A stretch of 64,000 nt of DNA from Bacillus sp. 165 (GTDB lineage: Bacteria; Bacillota; Bacilli; Bacillales; Bacillaceae_G). Where the stretch lies: assembly GCF_017742235.1 (NCBI RefSeq), contig NZ_JAGHKQ010000002.1, positions 124,001-188,000 on the forward strand, given 5' to 3'. Below, piece by piece: positions 56,470 through 64,000 of this stretch; the stretch's first letter is position 1, and each line of letters opens with the position of its first letter. A program made the translations under genes and the position numbers. A model generated the notes under the pieces. It saw only the letters and a program-made list of their open reading frames with translations. It did not search any database and was not told the origin of the DNA.

Positions 56470-57048
56470 ATGGAAACGATAGGGAAGTCGATTTTAATGG
56501 TTGTAATTGGTGTATTATTTTTACGATTTGCAGGCAGAAAATCAATTGCACAAATGACATTAGCAGAAACAGTTGTTATGATTTCAATCGGGGCCATCAT
56601 TATTCAGCCTATTGTAGAGAATAGTGTTTCTAAAACGATACTAGCGATAGGGACATTTATTGTAACATTGGTAATATTAGAAGTTTTACAACTGAAGTTC
56701 AATCCGTTAGAAAAGTTTTTGACGGGAAAAGCAAAGATTGTTATTGAAGAAGGCACGATTTGCGTTGGCAATTTAAGAAAGATGAGAATGACAGTTGATC
56801 AGCTCGAAATGCTCCTTCGCCAGCAGGGAATCATAAATTTTTCTAGTATCAAAATTGCTACTATCGAACCTAATGGAACACTAGGGTATGATTTATATCC
56901 TGATGAAAAGCCGTTAACAGTAGGGGAGTTTAAAAAGCTGATGTCTCAATATATCACACAAAACCCATTACCAGCTGATAAGGGAGTTACTATTTTTCAA
57001 GAAATTAAAAAGTCAACGAACAAGCACTCTCCTAAAAATTTAAAATGA
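56470..57048 (+). CDS. DUF421 (YetF-type) membrane protein, short paralogue
   Basis: 192 residues with three N-terminal helices (FAGRKSIAQMTLAETVVMIS is typical) and a cytoplasmic YetF domain (MRMTVDQLEMLLRQQGI). The ATG follows AAGGAGTGTAAAGG. It is divergent from the kinase-like gene with only 21 bases between their starts. Function unknown. Confidence 0.9.
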   Translation: METIGKSILMVVIGVLFLRFAGRKSIAQMTLAETVVMISIGAIIIQPIVENSVSKTILAIGTFIVTLVILEVLQLKFNPLEKFLTGKAKIVIEEGTICVGNLRKMRMTVDQLEMLLRQQGIINFSSIKIATIEPNGTLGYDLYPDEKPLTVGEFKKLMSQYITQNPLPADKGVTIFQEIKKSTNKHSPKNLK

Positions 57049-57204
57049 AGAAAAGAGTTGGGTTTGAAGGATAGGTTTTGATTCAAATAAATGCAAATGC
57101 TTTTCTATAAAATGCCACCGAAGTCATTTACCCTAATAAAGAAAAAATATATAATAGATAAGCACTCTATGCCCGTTACCATACATACTAGAGAGGAGAG
57201 TCTT

Positions 57205-59490
57205 ATGACAGCATTTCAGCACCCTGAGTATGCATTTGAAAAGGAACGTTTGGAGTTTACAAAGTCGTATATGAGCTTGCTTTTGGCCGCTGCCAAAGAA
57301 AATGAACAAAAGTATCAAGAGCATTTGCGAAGTGCATTTTCAAGCTTAACGCCGGGAGACAGCTCGGCAGATTATATTAACCTCTTATTAAATGCAAAGT
57401 TTTTAGAAATGACAGAGCGTGAGCATAGGCACCTCGAACGACTGCAAGGGAAGCCTTATTTTGCACGCATTGACTTCCAAGATACCACACAACAAGAGCC
57501 TCACATTTATTATATCGGCAAGATGTCTCTCTACGATAAGGACACGCAAAAAGACATAATAGTAGACTGGCGTTCTCCTATTGCGAATGTATACTATGAC
57601 GGCAGATTAGGAGAAGTATCGTATGAGGTAGAGGGAGATACGATTATCGGAGATTTATCTCTTAAACGTCAATATGCAATTGAGGAAGGCGAGCTTCAAG
57701 ACATACGAGATATTGATATTACCACAAAAGATGAACTTCTCCAGGAAGCCTTATCTGGAAATGCCCAAAACCGTTTAATGGATATCGTTTCTACTATTCA
57801 GGAAGAGCAAAACCGAGTTATACGTGCCGATTTGTATCGCCCACTTATTGTACAAGGCGTTGCAGGAAGCGGAAAAACGACGATAGCCTTGCATCGGATT
57901 GCTTATTTTATTTATACACACGCCCAGTCGTTTTCACCGGATGCTATCATGATTTTAGCACCAAGTAAATTATTCCTAACATACATTGCAGAAGTATTGC
58001 CTGAGCTTGGTGTAGATCAAGTCAATCAAACCACGTTTCTTGAATTTGTAAATGAATGTTTAAAGAAGCCTGTTGTGTTTTCACGTATGGAGGAAGCGCT
58101 CGTCGCTTTTATTCATGAAAAAGATGAGGAGAAAAAGAAGGAAATGGAGCGGGTTATTTCCTTTAAAGGCTCGCTGCAATATTTAAAACTACTTCATCGT
58201 TACGCAAAAGATATTGAGAAGCATCTGCTTCCGAAAGAGGATTTCAAAATCGGCGGTCTTACGGTATATAAAGAGGAGAAGCTAAGGCGGCTTTTTTTAT
58301 ATGATTATAAATACTTACCGCCGTTTCAGCGTATCGATAAGCTGAAACGTGTACTTGCGAATCATGTAAAAAGCAAAAAAGCGACACTGGAAAAACGAAT
58401 TACTGATTATTATGATAATAAAATTGATAGAGCTATTTACCGCATCGATGACCCAGCTAAACGAAAAGAAAAAGTGATTGCTTTAATGGATAAAAAGCTA
58501 GAGATGCTTGAGGGGTTTAAAAAGGATTGCAAGACAGCGGTTTCACAGTATATTAGAAAGTTTTCGAAAAAAGATGTGTTTGATTATTATGATGAATTAA
58601 TTACAAATAAAGAATTGCTCAAAGCATACGGTATGAAAGGATTGAGTCAAAGCATCATCAATGGCATAGTTGCGTCAAAGCAAAAACGAAAGCATCGTTA
58701 TAAAGTGGAGGATGCGGCGGCATTATTGTATTTACAGTACTATTTATATGGTCCGAAGAATCCTGTGAAAACGAGATGCGTAGTGATTGATGAAGCCCAA
58801 GATTACACAATATTTGAATTGTATGCACTGAAAAAAGTATGTAATACAGAGCTGTTCACCATTCTTGGTGATATGTCACAAGGTATTCACGGATATCGAG
58901 GTATGAAGCAGTGGGAGCCGCTTGTGCAAAATGTTTTTCCGAAGGGGAATTACTTAACGCTTGAAAGCAGCTACCGTACGACAATTGAGATTATGAATCT
59001 GGCTAATGAAGTGTTAAAGAATAACTGCAATGTACAAGTACCGCTTGCAGTGCCTGTTGTCCGCCACGGAAGCTTGCCGCAATTTATGCGATATGCCGAA
59101 ACGGCAGAGCTCCTTCAATCTATTGAAGATTTTATAGAGGAAGGAAAACAGCAAAAGCTAAAATCCTTTGCATTGCTCGGGAAAACGAAAGAAGAATGCG
59201 AAGCGCTGTATGATTTGATTTCCGAACTTAGTTTGCTTCCGGTACGGCTGATTACGGAGCAGCAGGAGCTCGATCATTCTTATGTCTCTATTATCCCGAT
59301 TCATATCGCGAAAGGGTTAGAGTTTGATTGTGTTGGCATCGTTTCCTATGAAGAAACATACGGCACGGACGAATTGGATGTAAAGCTCGTATACGTTGGA
59401 ATGACACGTCCCCTTCACAGATTAGGAATCTTTGCGAAGGATAAAAAAGATGTGCTGCTAGAAGGGCTAGACGAAGCGTTATTACAGTAG
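57205..59490 (+). CDS. HelD-type RNA polymerase recycling helicase
   Basis: About 761 residues. HelD binds RNA polymerase and uses ATP to release it from stalled DNA complexes. The N-terminal coiled-coil arm (about 1-80), Walker A GVAGSGKTTIALHR near 216, Walker B VVIDEAQDYT near 530, GDMSQGIHGYRG near 557, and late superfamily-1 motifs (IHIAKGLEFD near 700; YVGMTRP near 727) are all visible. GAGAGGAGAG supports ATG 57205. Several HelD paralogues can occur in Bacillus. Confidence 0.93.
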   Translation: MTAFQHPEYAFEKERLEFTKSYMSLLLAAAKENEQKYQEHLRSAFSSLTPGDSSADYINLLLNAKFLEMTEREHRHLERLQGKPYFARIDFQDTTQQEPHIYYIGKMSLYDKDTQKDIIVDWRSPIANVYYDGRLGEVSYEVEGDTIIGDLSLKRQYAIEEGELQDIRDIDITTKDELLQEALSGNAQNRLMDIVSTIQEEQNRVIRADLYRPLIVQGVAGSGKTTIALHRIAYFIYTHAQSFSPDAIMILAPSKLFLTYIAEVLPELGVDQVNQTTFLEFVNECLKKPVVFSRMEEALVAFIHEKDEEKKKEMERVISFKGSLQYLKLLHRYAKDIEKHLLPKEDFKIGGLTVYKEEKLRRLFLYDYKYLPPFQRIDKLKRVLANHVKSKKATLEKRITDYYDNKIDRAIYRIDDPAKRKEKVIALMDKKLEMLEGFKKDCKTAVSQYIRKFSKKDVFDYYDELITNKELLKAYGMKGLSQSIINGIVASKQKRKHRYKVEDAAALLYLQYYLYGPKNPVKTRCVVIDEAQDYTIFELYALKKVCNTELFTILGDMSQGIHGYRGMKQWEPLVQNVFPKGNYLTLESSYRTTIEIMNLANEVLKNNCNVQVPLAVPVVRHGSLPQFMRYAETAELLQSIEDFIEEGKQQKLKSFALLGKTKEECEALYDLISELSLLPVRLITEQQELDHSYVSIIPIHIAKGLEFDCVGIVSYEETYGTDELDVKLVYVGMTRPLHRLGIFAKDKKDVLLEGLDEALLQ

Positions 59491-59493
59491 AGA

Positions 59494-59516
59494 GCCGGCT
59501 TGATGCCGGTTTTTTG
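59494..59516 (+). terminator. Terminator after helD-like gene
   Basis: CCGGC / GCCGG stem, TTGAT loop, then TTTTTT. Confidence 0.82.
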
Positions 59517-59832
59517 TTTTATGAAGAAATATAAACAGTGAGAGAGATATTGAAAAGGAGAGTAATATTGATATAACTAGTGTTCCTATCATGTAGAACA
59601 CGCTGATAATGAGCATCCCTCCTATCATTCTTCCAGCAGGAATCGCAGATATGAAGCTATACTGAAAAATAATAACGGTTTTGTTCTTGTGGAATTATGT
59701 AGACTTTCCGAATTTTTAGAGGATTAATGTTAAAAAATACCTCGAATTCTTTTTATTTACAATTTGAATAAATTTAAATAATATTATTTTGTTAGGACAT
59801 GTAGCTGTAACTCGGAATTTATAATTGAAAGG
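59517..59832. other. Gene-free stretch
   Basis: About 315 AT-rich bases with no ORF or hairpin I can support; it should hold the promoter of the matrixin gene. Confidence 0.35.
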
Positions 59833-61581
59833 ATGATTATTATTACTAGATCTACTCTAAGAATTTTGCCATCCACCATTGGACTTGCAAAAAATTCTGT
59901 AGGAGCATCAAGTATTGACTTAAAAAAATTCCTTCAAAGATTTGGTTATCTTCCGCAAGCATTTGACTCTGACAGTCAAAGAGAAGTTACAGAAGTGGGA
60001 TCTCAAGGTGTTTTTGATGATGCTACAGAGGCTGCCTTGCTCAAATACCAAAAATTCCATGGGCTACCGCAATCAGGTGTACTTGATGTAGCGACGGTAA
60101 AACAAATGGCTTTACACAGATGTGCAATGCCTGATTTACACGAAGGGCTTGCAGACTTCACGGCTCAAGGTAACAAATGGACTAGAAATAACCTTACCTA
60201 CAGATTCGTCAACTTTACATCTGATTTAACTCAAGCCCAAATACGATCAGCTTTTGTCTCAGCATTTGGCCTTTGGAGTGCAGTCACTCCTTTAAACTTT
60301 ACGGAAGTTACAGGCAATGCAGACATTTTAATATCATTTGTTACTAGGGACCATAGTGATGGAAGTCCGTTCGATGGGGTAGGTAACGTGTTGGCACATG
60401 CCTTCTATCCACCTCCAAATGGGGGCGATATCGCAGGAGATGCACACTTTGATGATGATGAAACATGGTCTGTAAACTTACCTCCATCAGGTTTTGATCT
60501 TATTACCGTTGCCGCTCACGAAATTGGCCATTCCTTGGGGCTTAACCATTCTAACGTTGCAGGTTCACTCATGTTCCCTACATACAGTGGACCGCACCGT
60601 TTTCTACATGATGATGACATCAAAGGTATTCAATCCATTTATGGTACTCGGATTCGGAATATCCCGGGCTGGTTCGGAGCTGAGAACCAAGAGGGCGATA
60701 TTGCCGTTACTGATCTTAACGGCAATGGAAAGCCAGACTTGATTGTTTATCATATTGATAATCCAGGCGGAGAAAACCATGGCTACTACCGGATTGGACG
60801 GGATCTAGATGCAAACGGTAATCCTCAGAACGGATGGAGCAATCCAGTCCCAATTCCAGGCTGGTTCGGAGCTGAGAACCAAGGTGGAGGTATAGCCGTT
60901 GCCGATCTTAACCGCAATGGGAAGCCGGACTTGATTGTCTATCACATTGATAACCCAAGCGGAGAGAACCGTGGTTACTACCGAATTGGGCGGGACCTTG
61001 ATACAAACGGTAATCCTCAGAACGGATGGAGCAATCCAGTCCCAATTCCAGGCTGGTTCGGAGCAGAGAACCAAGGCGGCGGTATAGCCGTTGCCGATCT
61101 TAACGGTAATGGGAAGCCGGACTTGATTGTCTATCACATTGATAACCCAGGTGGAGAGAACCGTGGTTACTACCGAATTGGTCGGGATCTTGATACAAAC
61201 GGTAATCCTCAGAATGGATGGAGCAATCCAATCCCGATTCCAGGCTGGTTCGGAGCAGAGAACCAAGGTGGAGGTATAGCCGTTGCTGATCTTAACGGCA
61301 ATGGGAAGCCGGACTTGATTGTCTATCATATTGATAATCCAGGCGGAGAGAACCATGGTTACTACCGAATTGGTCGGGATCTAGATGCAAACGGTAATCC
61401 CCAGAATGGATGGAGCAATCCAATCCCGATTTCAGGCTGGTTCGGAGCAGAAAACCAAGGTGGAGGTATAGCCGTTGCCGATCTTAACGGCAATAGGAAG
61501 CCGGACTTGATTGTTTTCCACATTGACAACCCAGGCGGAGAGAACCGTGGTTATTATCGGATTCAATCGGATATAGTATAG
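59833..61581 (+). CDS. Matrixin (M10A) metalloprotease with peptidoglycan-binding-like prodomain and C-terminal repeats
   Basis: 582 residues. Residues about 25-95 are a peptidoglycan-binding-like prodomain; RCAMPD (Cys 97) matches the cysteine-switch of matrix metalloproteases (PRCGVPD). The catalytic domain (about 112-273) has [11 protein letters not shown] (229-239) with zinc ligands and active Glu 230, and the Met-turn SLMFP (Met 247). From residue 277 there are five repeats of 64 residues ([33 protein letters not shown]), a VCBS/FG-GAP-like beta-propeller pattern. No signal peptide is visible. The start has GAAAGG immediately before ATG, so the true start may be a nearby ATT. Confidence 0.9.
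   Translation: MIIITRSTLRILPSTIGLAKNSVGASSIDLKKFLQRFGYLPQAFDSDSQREVTEVGSQGVFDDATEAALLKYQKFHGLPQSGVLDVATVKQMALHRCAMPDLHEGLADFTAQGNKWTRNNLTYRFVNFTSDLTQAQIRSAFVSAFGLWSAVTPLNFTEVTGNADILISFVTRDHSDGSPFDGVGNVLAHAFYPPPNGGDIAGDAHFDDDETWSVNLPPSGFDLITVAAHEIGHSLGLNHSNVAGSLMFPTYSGPHRFLHDDDIKGIQSIYGTRIRNIPGWFGAENQEGDIAVTDLNGNGKPDLIVYHIDNPGGENHGYYRIGRDLDANGNPQNGWSNPVPIPGWFGAENQGGGIAVADLNRNGKPDLIVYHIDNPSGENRGYYRIGRDLDTNGNPQNGWSNPVPIPGWFGAENQGGGIAVADLNGNGKPDLIVYHIDNPGGENRGYYRIGRDLDTNGNPQNGWSNPIPIPGWFGAENQGGGIAVADLNGNGKPDLIVYHIDNPGGENHGYYRIGRDLDANGNPQNGWSNPIPISGWFGAENQGGGIAVADLNGNRKPDLIVFHIDNPGGENRGYYRIQSDIV
60659..61572 (+). repeat. 192-bp in-frame tandem repeat, five copies
   Basis: GGCTGGTTCGG begins at 60667, 60859, 61051, 61243 and 61435, an exact 192-base (64-codon) period. 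The copies are nearly identical at DNA level, showing recent expansion or gene conversion; the last copy is cut short near residue 577. Confidence 0.95.
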
Positions 61582-61784
61582 AATGTGTTAGTAACCCTTT
61601 ATACTTTTCAACCTGCAAGTTTGGATTATCTTAATTAAGTTGAAAATAGTTTTAAAACTTTTTTAGGCTGAGTATTGGGTAGGGGCTTATAACCTGTCAA
61701 ACAAAGCTAAAAAGACTGTTAGTAAGCAGCCTAATATAATCTGGTGCAATAATAGCTTAAAAAAATATAGAACATAGATAGCAG

Positions 61785-61818
61785 GAAGTGGGACAAACGT
61801 CTCGCTTCTATTTTTTTA
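61785..61818 (+). terminator. Terminator
   Basis: GAAGTGGGAC / GTCTCGCTTC stem (two G-T pairs) followed by TATTTTTTT; probably ends the matrixin transcript. Confidence 0.75.
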
Positions 61819-62027
61819 TTTGCAGACTTGCACCAAAACCTTCAAGGCACTCAATCATTATCAATCGGTTGCGTTATCGCTCTTAGTTGTTCTTTTGGAA
61901 GTTGATTGTAAGATGGTAAACAATTCGAATGGCTTTCGAACCAAATTTAGTTGCATGGATGTAATGAATTAATGACCTAATATTCTTGTTCCAGAAAAGG
62001 GTACTTTAATGGAGTAATATAATTAAT

Positions 62028-62066
62028 TATGGACTGATTGGTTTTTACGAATCAGTCCATTTATAT
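62028..62066 (+). terminator. Terminator-like hairpin
   Basis: ATGGACTGATT / AATCAGTCCAT stem followed by TTAT. No gene is visible just upstream, so it may belong to an eroded element. Confidence 0.6.
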
Positions 62067-62078
62067 AATATGGAAGTA

Positions 62079-62222
62079 AGCATGAGCCGAAAAGGAGACT
62101 GTTACGAAAATTGCGGTAATCACACCTTGTTGAAAAAAAGAGTGGCTGTATCCAAGGAAGTTTAAAACGAGGGCGGAAGGGAAGTAAGTCATTTTCGAGT
62201 ACATCGAATGTCTCTACAACTA
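62079..62222 (+). mobile_element. IS3-family transposase relic (OrfB C-terminal end)
   Basis: SMSRKGDCYEN, read from 62079, matches the segment just before the catalytic glutamate of IS3/IS150-type OrfB transposases. A shift into another frame gives KKEWLYPRKFKTRAEGK, then a TAA, then VIFEYIE, in the order of the intact protein. Frameshift and stop codons make it dead. No inverted repeats or OrfA were found. Confidence 0.8.
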
Positions 62223-62487
62223 AAAATTAAGCCGTGCGGCATAGGGATGCTGTACTGCTCTCAAACTCAGAATATGCTCTTCTTGTAAAATGTATATTTT
62301 GCTAAGGAATAGATGCAAAGACTGTATAGGGGTACAAGTATACCTCTTAGGATATATTATCAATTAAGCCAAAGAATTTTTTTAGAAATCTAAAGGATTA
62401 AATATTCTTAAAATAACAAGACTTGTCATATATATAGAAAGTATTTGTTTATGGATATGTAAATATTTTTTACCAGGGGAGGGTTAA

Positions 62488-63483
62488 ATGACTACAAGTA
62501 TTAATGGTCATATCAAAATTCATGATTTAGTATTCAGTTTAACGCGTCAATGTAATGCCTTTTGTGATTTTTGTTGCAATGATGATGGACCACTAAAAAA
62601 GGGAGTAATAGATCCTGAATATGCTAAGCAGTGGATTAAAGATTTTGTTGAATATGTCCCTTATTGCCGAACAGCAGGATTTACTGGAGGAGAAGTATTT
62701 CTGCGTTATCAAGAAATGGAGAAAATTCATGAATATCTTCATGAGTATGACTTTAAAACATCCATAACGACCAATGGGTTTTGGGGGCAAAATCCTGACC
62801 GAGCGCGCGTTCAATTAAAACGTTTGATGGAATTAGGATTAAAGGAAATTGCTGTTTCCATTGACCCCAGTCATATCGAATGGGTTCCATTAAAGCATTC
62901 AACAGCAGCAGTTAAAATAGCTTTGGAATGTGGTTTGACAGTAGCTGTCACTAGTCATTTTAAAAGCGGCGAAGGTTCAGCAAAAGATTATTTTGAACCA
63001 GAATATCACCCGCATATTATTTGGGATGAAAGTCATTACGTTTTACCGGTGGGTAGAGCTAAACAATTACCGAAGGAAAGTTTCAAATCTAGTAGTCTTG
63101 AGCATTTATTTTGCCCTCGAGTTCAAATGGTTATTCAACCAAACGGTGATGTAGACCCTTGTTGCTCTGTTTGCTTAGATGACGGTGTATTTGTTGTTGG
63201 CAATTTGTATCGTCAAACAATGCCAGAAGTATTAGTAAATATGTTAAGCGACATGTATCTTAAAATTATTACCCATCGTGGTTTGGATGAATTAGAGAAA
63301 ATTGTACAAAGGTATCACCCAACATATTTTTTACCTAAAAGAGAATATTCTGTATGTTATATGTGTAATAATTTGAGGCAGCAGGATAACTTCTGGATGG
63401 TGAAAGATGCTATGCAAAAATATACTAATGAGTTGTTAATTGAAAATCTGCAAAAAATAAAGGGGGATATTTATGCCTGTTAA
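62488..63483 (+). CDS. Radical SAM/SPASM-type enzyme
   Basis: 331 residues. The [4Fe-4S] motif C22-x3-C26-x2-C29 (CNAFCDFC) opens the radical SAM core, with TGGEVF (near 66-71) as the SAM-binding GGE motif. C-terminal cysteines (C209, C225, C226, C229, C290, C293) form a SPASM-like auxiliary cluster region. Such enzymes modify ribosomal peptides or proteins. The stop overlaps the start of a 121-codon gene by 11 bases. GGGGAGGG precedes the ATG. Substrate and chemistry are unknown. Confidence 0.9.
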   Translation: MTTSINGHIKIHDLVFSLTRQCNAFCDFCCNDDGPLKKGVIDPEYAKQWIKDFVEYVPYCRTAGFTGGEVFLRYQEMEKIHEYLHEYDFKTSITTNGFWGQNPDRARVQLKRLMELGLKEIAVSIDPSHIEWVPLKHSTAAVKIALECGLTVAVTSHFKSGEGSAKDYFEPEYHPHIIWDESHYVLPVGRAKQLPKESFKSSSLEHLFCPRVQMVIQPNGDVDPCCSVCLDDGVFVVGNLYRQTMPEVLVNMLSDMYLKIITHRGLDELEKIVQRYHPTYFLPKREYSVCYMCNNLRQQDNFWMVKDAMQKYTNELLIENLQKIKGDIYAC

Positions 63484-63838
63484 CAAAGAGGAAATGGAAA
63501 AGTTAGCTGAATTAATGGAAAAGAATCCGAAGTTAATTCAAGCTGCAATGTCAGGTATGTCACAGGCTTTAATTAAGGAACTTCAGGCAGAAGGTCTACA
63601 TAATCAAATTAGTCCTGAAGTTCTTGCCTCCCTTGGCAAAATTGAAACTGTTGGGGATGGAATAAACCCCGTAGCAGATGACTATGTTGCTAGTGCAGTA
63701 AGCAGTGTATTGCATGTCGTTAAAGTTGGAGTAGCTGAACTTGCTTCTGATTTAGCTAAACTATCAAAAGTAAACACAAAAATAAACACTAAGCTGGATA
63801 AATTAAATTTAAAGGGAATAATTAATCGACCTAAGTAA
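63473..63838 (+). CDS. Small protein coupled to the radical SAM enzyme; candidate peptide substrate
   Basis: 121 residues, no cysteine. The N-terminal ~60 residues are helical and charged (NKEEMEKLAELMEKNP) like leader regions of some RiPP precursors. Then comes a Val/Ala/Ser-rich stretch (DDYVASAVSSVLHVVKVGVA, near 75-94) and a basic tail (KINTKLDKLNLKG). A strong ribosome site (AAGGGGGATATTT) lies in the upstream gene, and the 11-base overlap implies coupled translation. The lack of cysteine argues against a thioether product. Alternatives are a partner protein or an unrelated small protein. Confidence 0.6.
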   Translation: MPVNKEEMEKLAELMEKNPKLIQAAMSGMSQALIKELQAEGLHNQISPEVLASLGKIETVGDGINPVADDYVASAVSSVLHVVKVGVAELASDLAKLSKVNTKINTKLDKLNLKGIINRPK

Positions 63839-63916
63839 AGTAACCTCATAGTGAAATATTGTGAGGAATAAAAGTCTTTAGTTTAAAAAGTAATCAATCT
63901 TATACTTTCTCATAAA

Positions 63917-63950
63917 AAAGGGCCACAACCTAAAATGGTAGTGGCTCTAC
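63917..63950 (-). terminator. Terminator-like hairpin at the right edge
   Basis: GGGCCACAACC / GGTAGTGGCTC pair with one bulge. The T-run (CCCTTTTTTATG) is on the minus strand, so it probably ends a gene entering from beyond the window; on the plus strand it is weaker. Confidence 0.55.
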
Positions 63951-64000
63951 TTGTATTCGACGATTTTATACTTGGTATACTTATTTTTATATTGTTTTTC

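Larger units (their letters stand above)
61582..62487. other. Long gene-poor stretch before the radical SAM locus
   Basis: About 900 bases without an intact gene. It holds a terminator (61785), a second hairpin (62028) and a transposase relic (62079). The remainder is AT-rich and unassigned; the promoter of the radical SAM gene should lie in 62340-62470. Confidence 0.5.

Noticed and set aside
60805-61356. 183-codon minus-strand open frame opposite the matrixin repeats
   Set aside because: It is the mirror of an in-frame repeat and repeats itself with the same 64-codon period; the plus-strand protein is well supported.

Overview
The window is AT-rich Gram-positive chromosome from a spore-forming Bacillus, most likely inside or close to the Bacillus cereus group. 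Support for this: a hutH-U-I-G operon, a SpoIIP-type sporulation hydrolase, a GerA/GerC/GerB nutrient-receptor operon, a prolyl-4-hydroxylase that I recognise as close to the B. anthracis enzyme, HelD, CarD, cold-shock protein, strong GGAGG-type ribosome sites with many TTG/GTG starts, and lysine and SAM-I riboswitches. The species is not resolved. I saw no rRNA, tRNA, CRISPR array or intact insertion sequence.

Layout. 0-4.3 kb: histidine degradation (hutH 3' end, hutU, hutI, hutG). 4.4-13.2 kb: housekeeping singletons (SpoIIP-like, MOSC, CarD, cold shock, DUF4870, YbaK, YitT, YndM, Gmad2 lipoprotein, acyltransferase) plus a decayed P-loop gene. 13.4-19.0 kb: a compact, translationally coupled operon of type IV secretion/conjugation-channel homologues (small ORF, VirB2-like, PrgI/VirB3-like, an accessory protein, VirB4 ATPase, CwlT-like two-domain wall hydrolase, VirB8-like, VirB6-like) with no relaxase, coupling protein or integrase. 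19.2-21.6 kb: ECF sigma/anti-sigma operon with two membrane proteins. 21.7-22.0 kb: a 41-bp tandem repeat between convergent operons. 22.0-26.4 kb: MoxR-DUF58-transglutaminase operon (minus strand). 26.6-28.7 kb: ROK repressor and aldo/keto reductase behind a palindrome-rich operator. 28.9-38.1 kb: AlaX-like editing protein, small zinc ribbon, prolyl hydroxylase, an I9-inhibitor-like ORF with no canonical start, hydrolase, a lysine riboswitch with its permease, Dph6-like PP-loop protein, MerR regulator and Bcr/CflA exporter. 38.3-42.4 kb: gerK-type germinant receptor with a small two-helix gene facing it.

42.6-52 kb is more accessory: azoreductase, nitrilase with a broken GNAT partner, a TetR/hydrolase pair sharing an operator motif, DUF421 protein, and an Asp/Glu racemase homologue under a SAM-I riboswitch that lacks the usual second catalytic cysteine. 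52.4-53.5 kb holds a two-gene unit resembling a polymorphic-toxin domain and its immunity partner. 53.5-59.5 kb: thioesterase, cation/proton antiporter behind a structured leader and terminator, small kinase, second DUF421 protein and HelD. 59.8-61.6 kb: a matrixin metalloprotease with a five-copy 64-residue repeat. 61.6-64 kb: a long gene-poor stretch with an IS3-family transposase relic, then a radical SAM/SPASM enzyme overlapping a 121-residue protein that may be its peptide substrate.

The best candidates for an undescribed system are the orphan type IV secretion-like operon and the radical SAM/small-protein pair; next come the antiporter leader RNA, the SAM-regulated racemase homologue and the repeat-bearing matrixin. 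All assignments are from reading sequence and family memory; no search was run.
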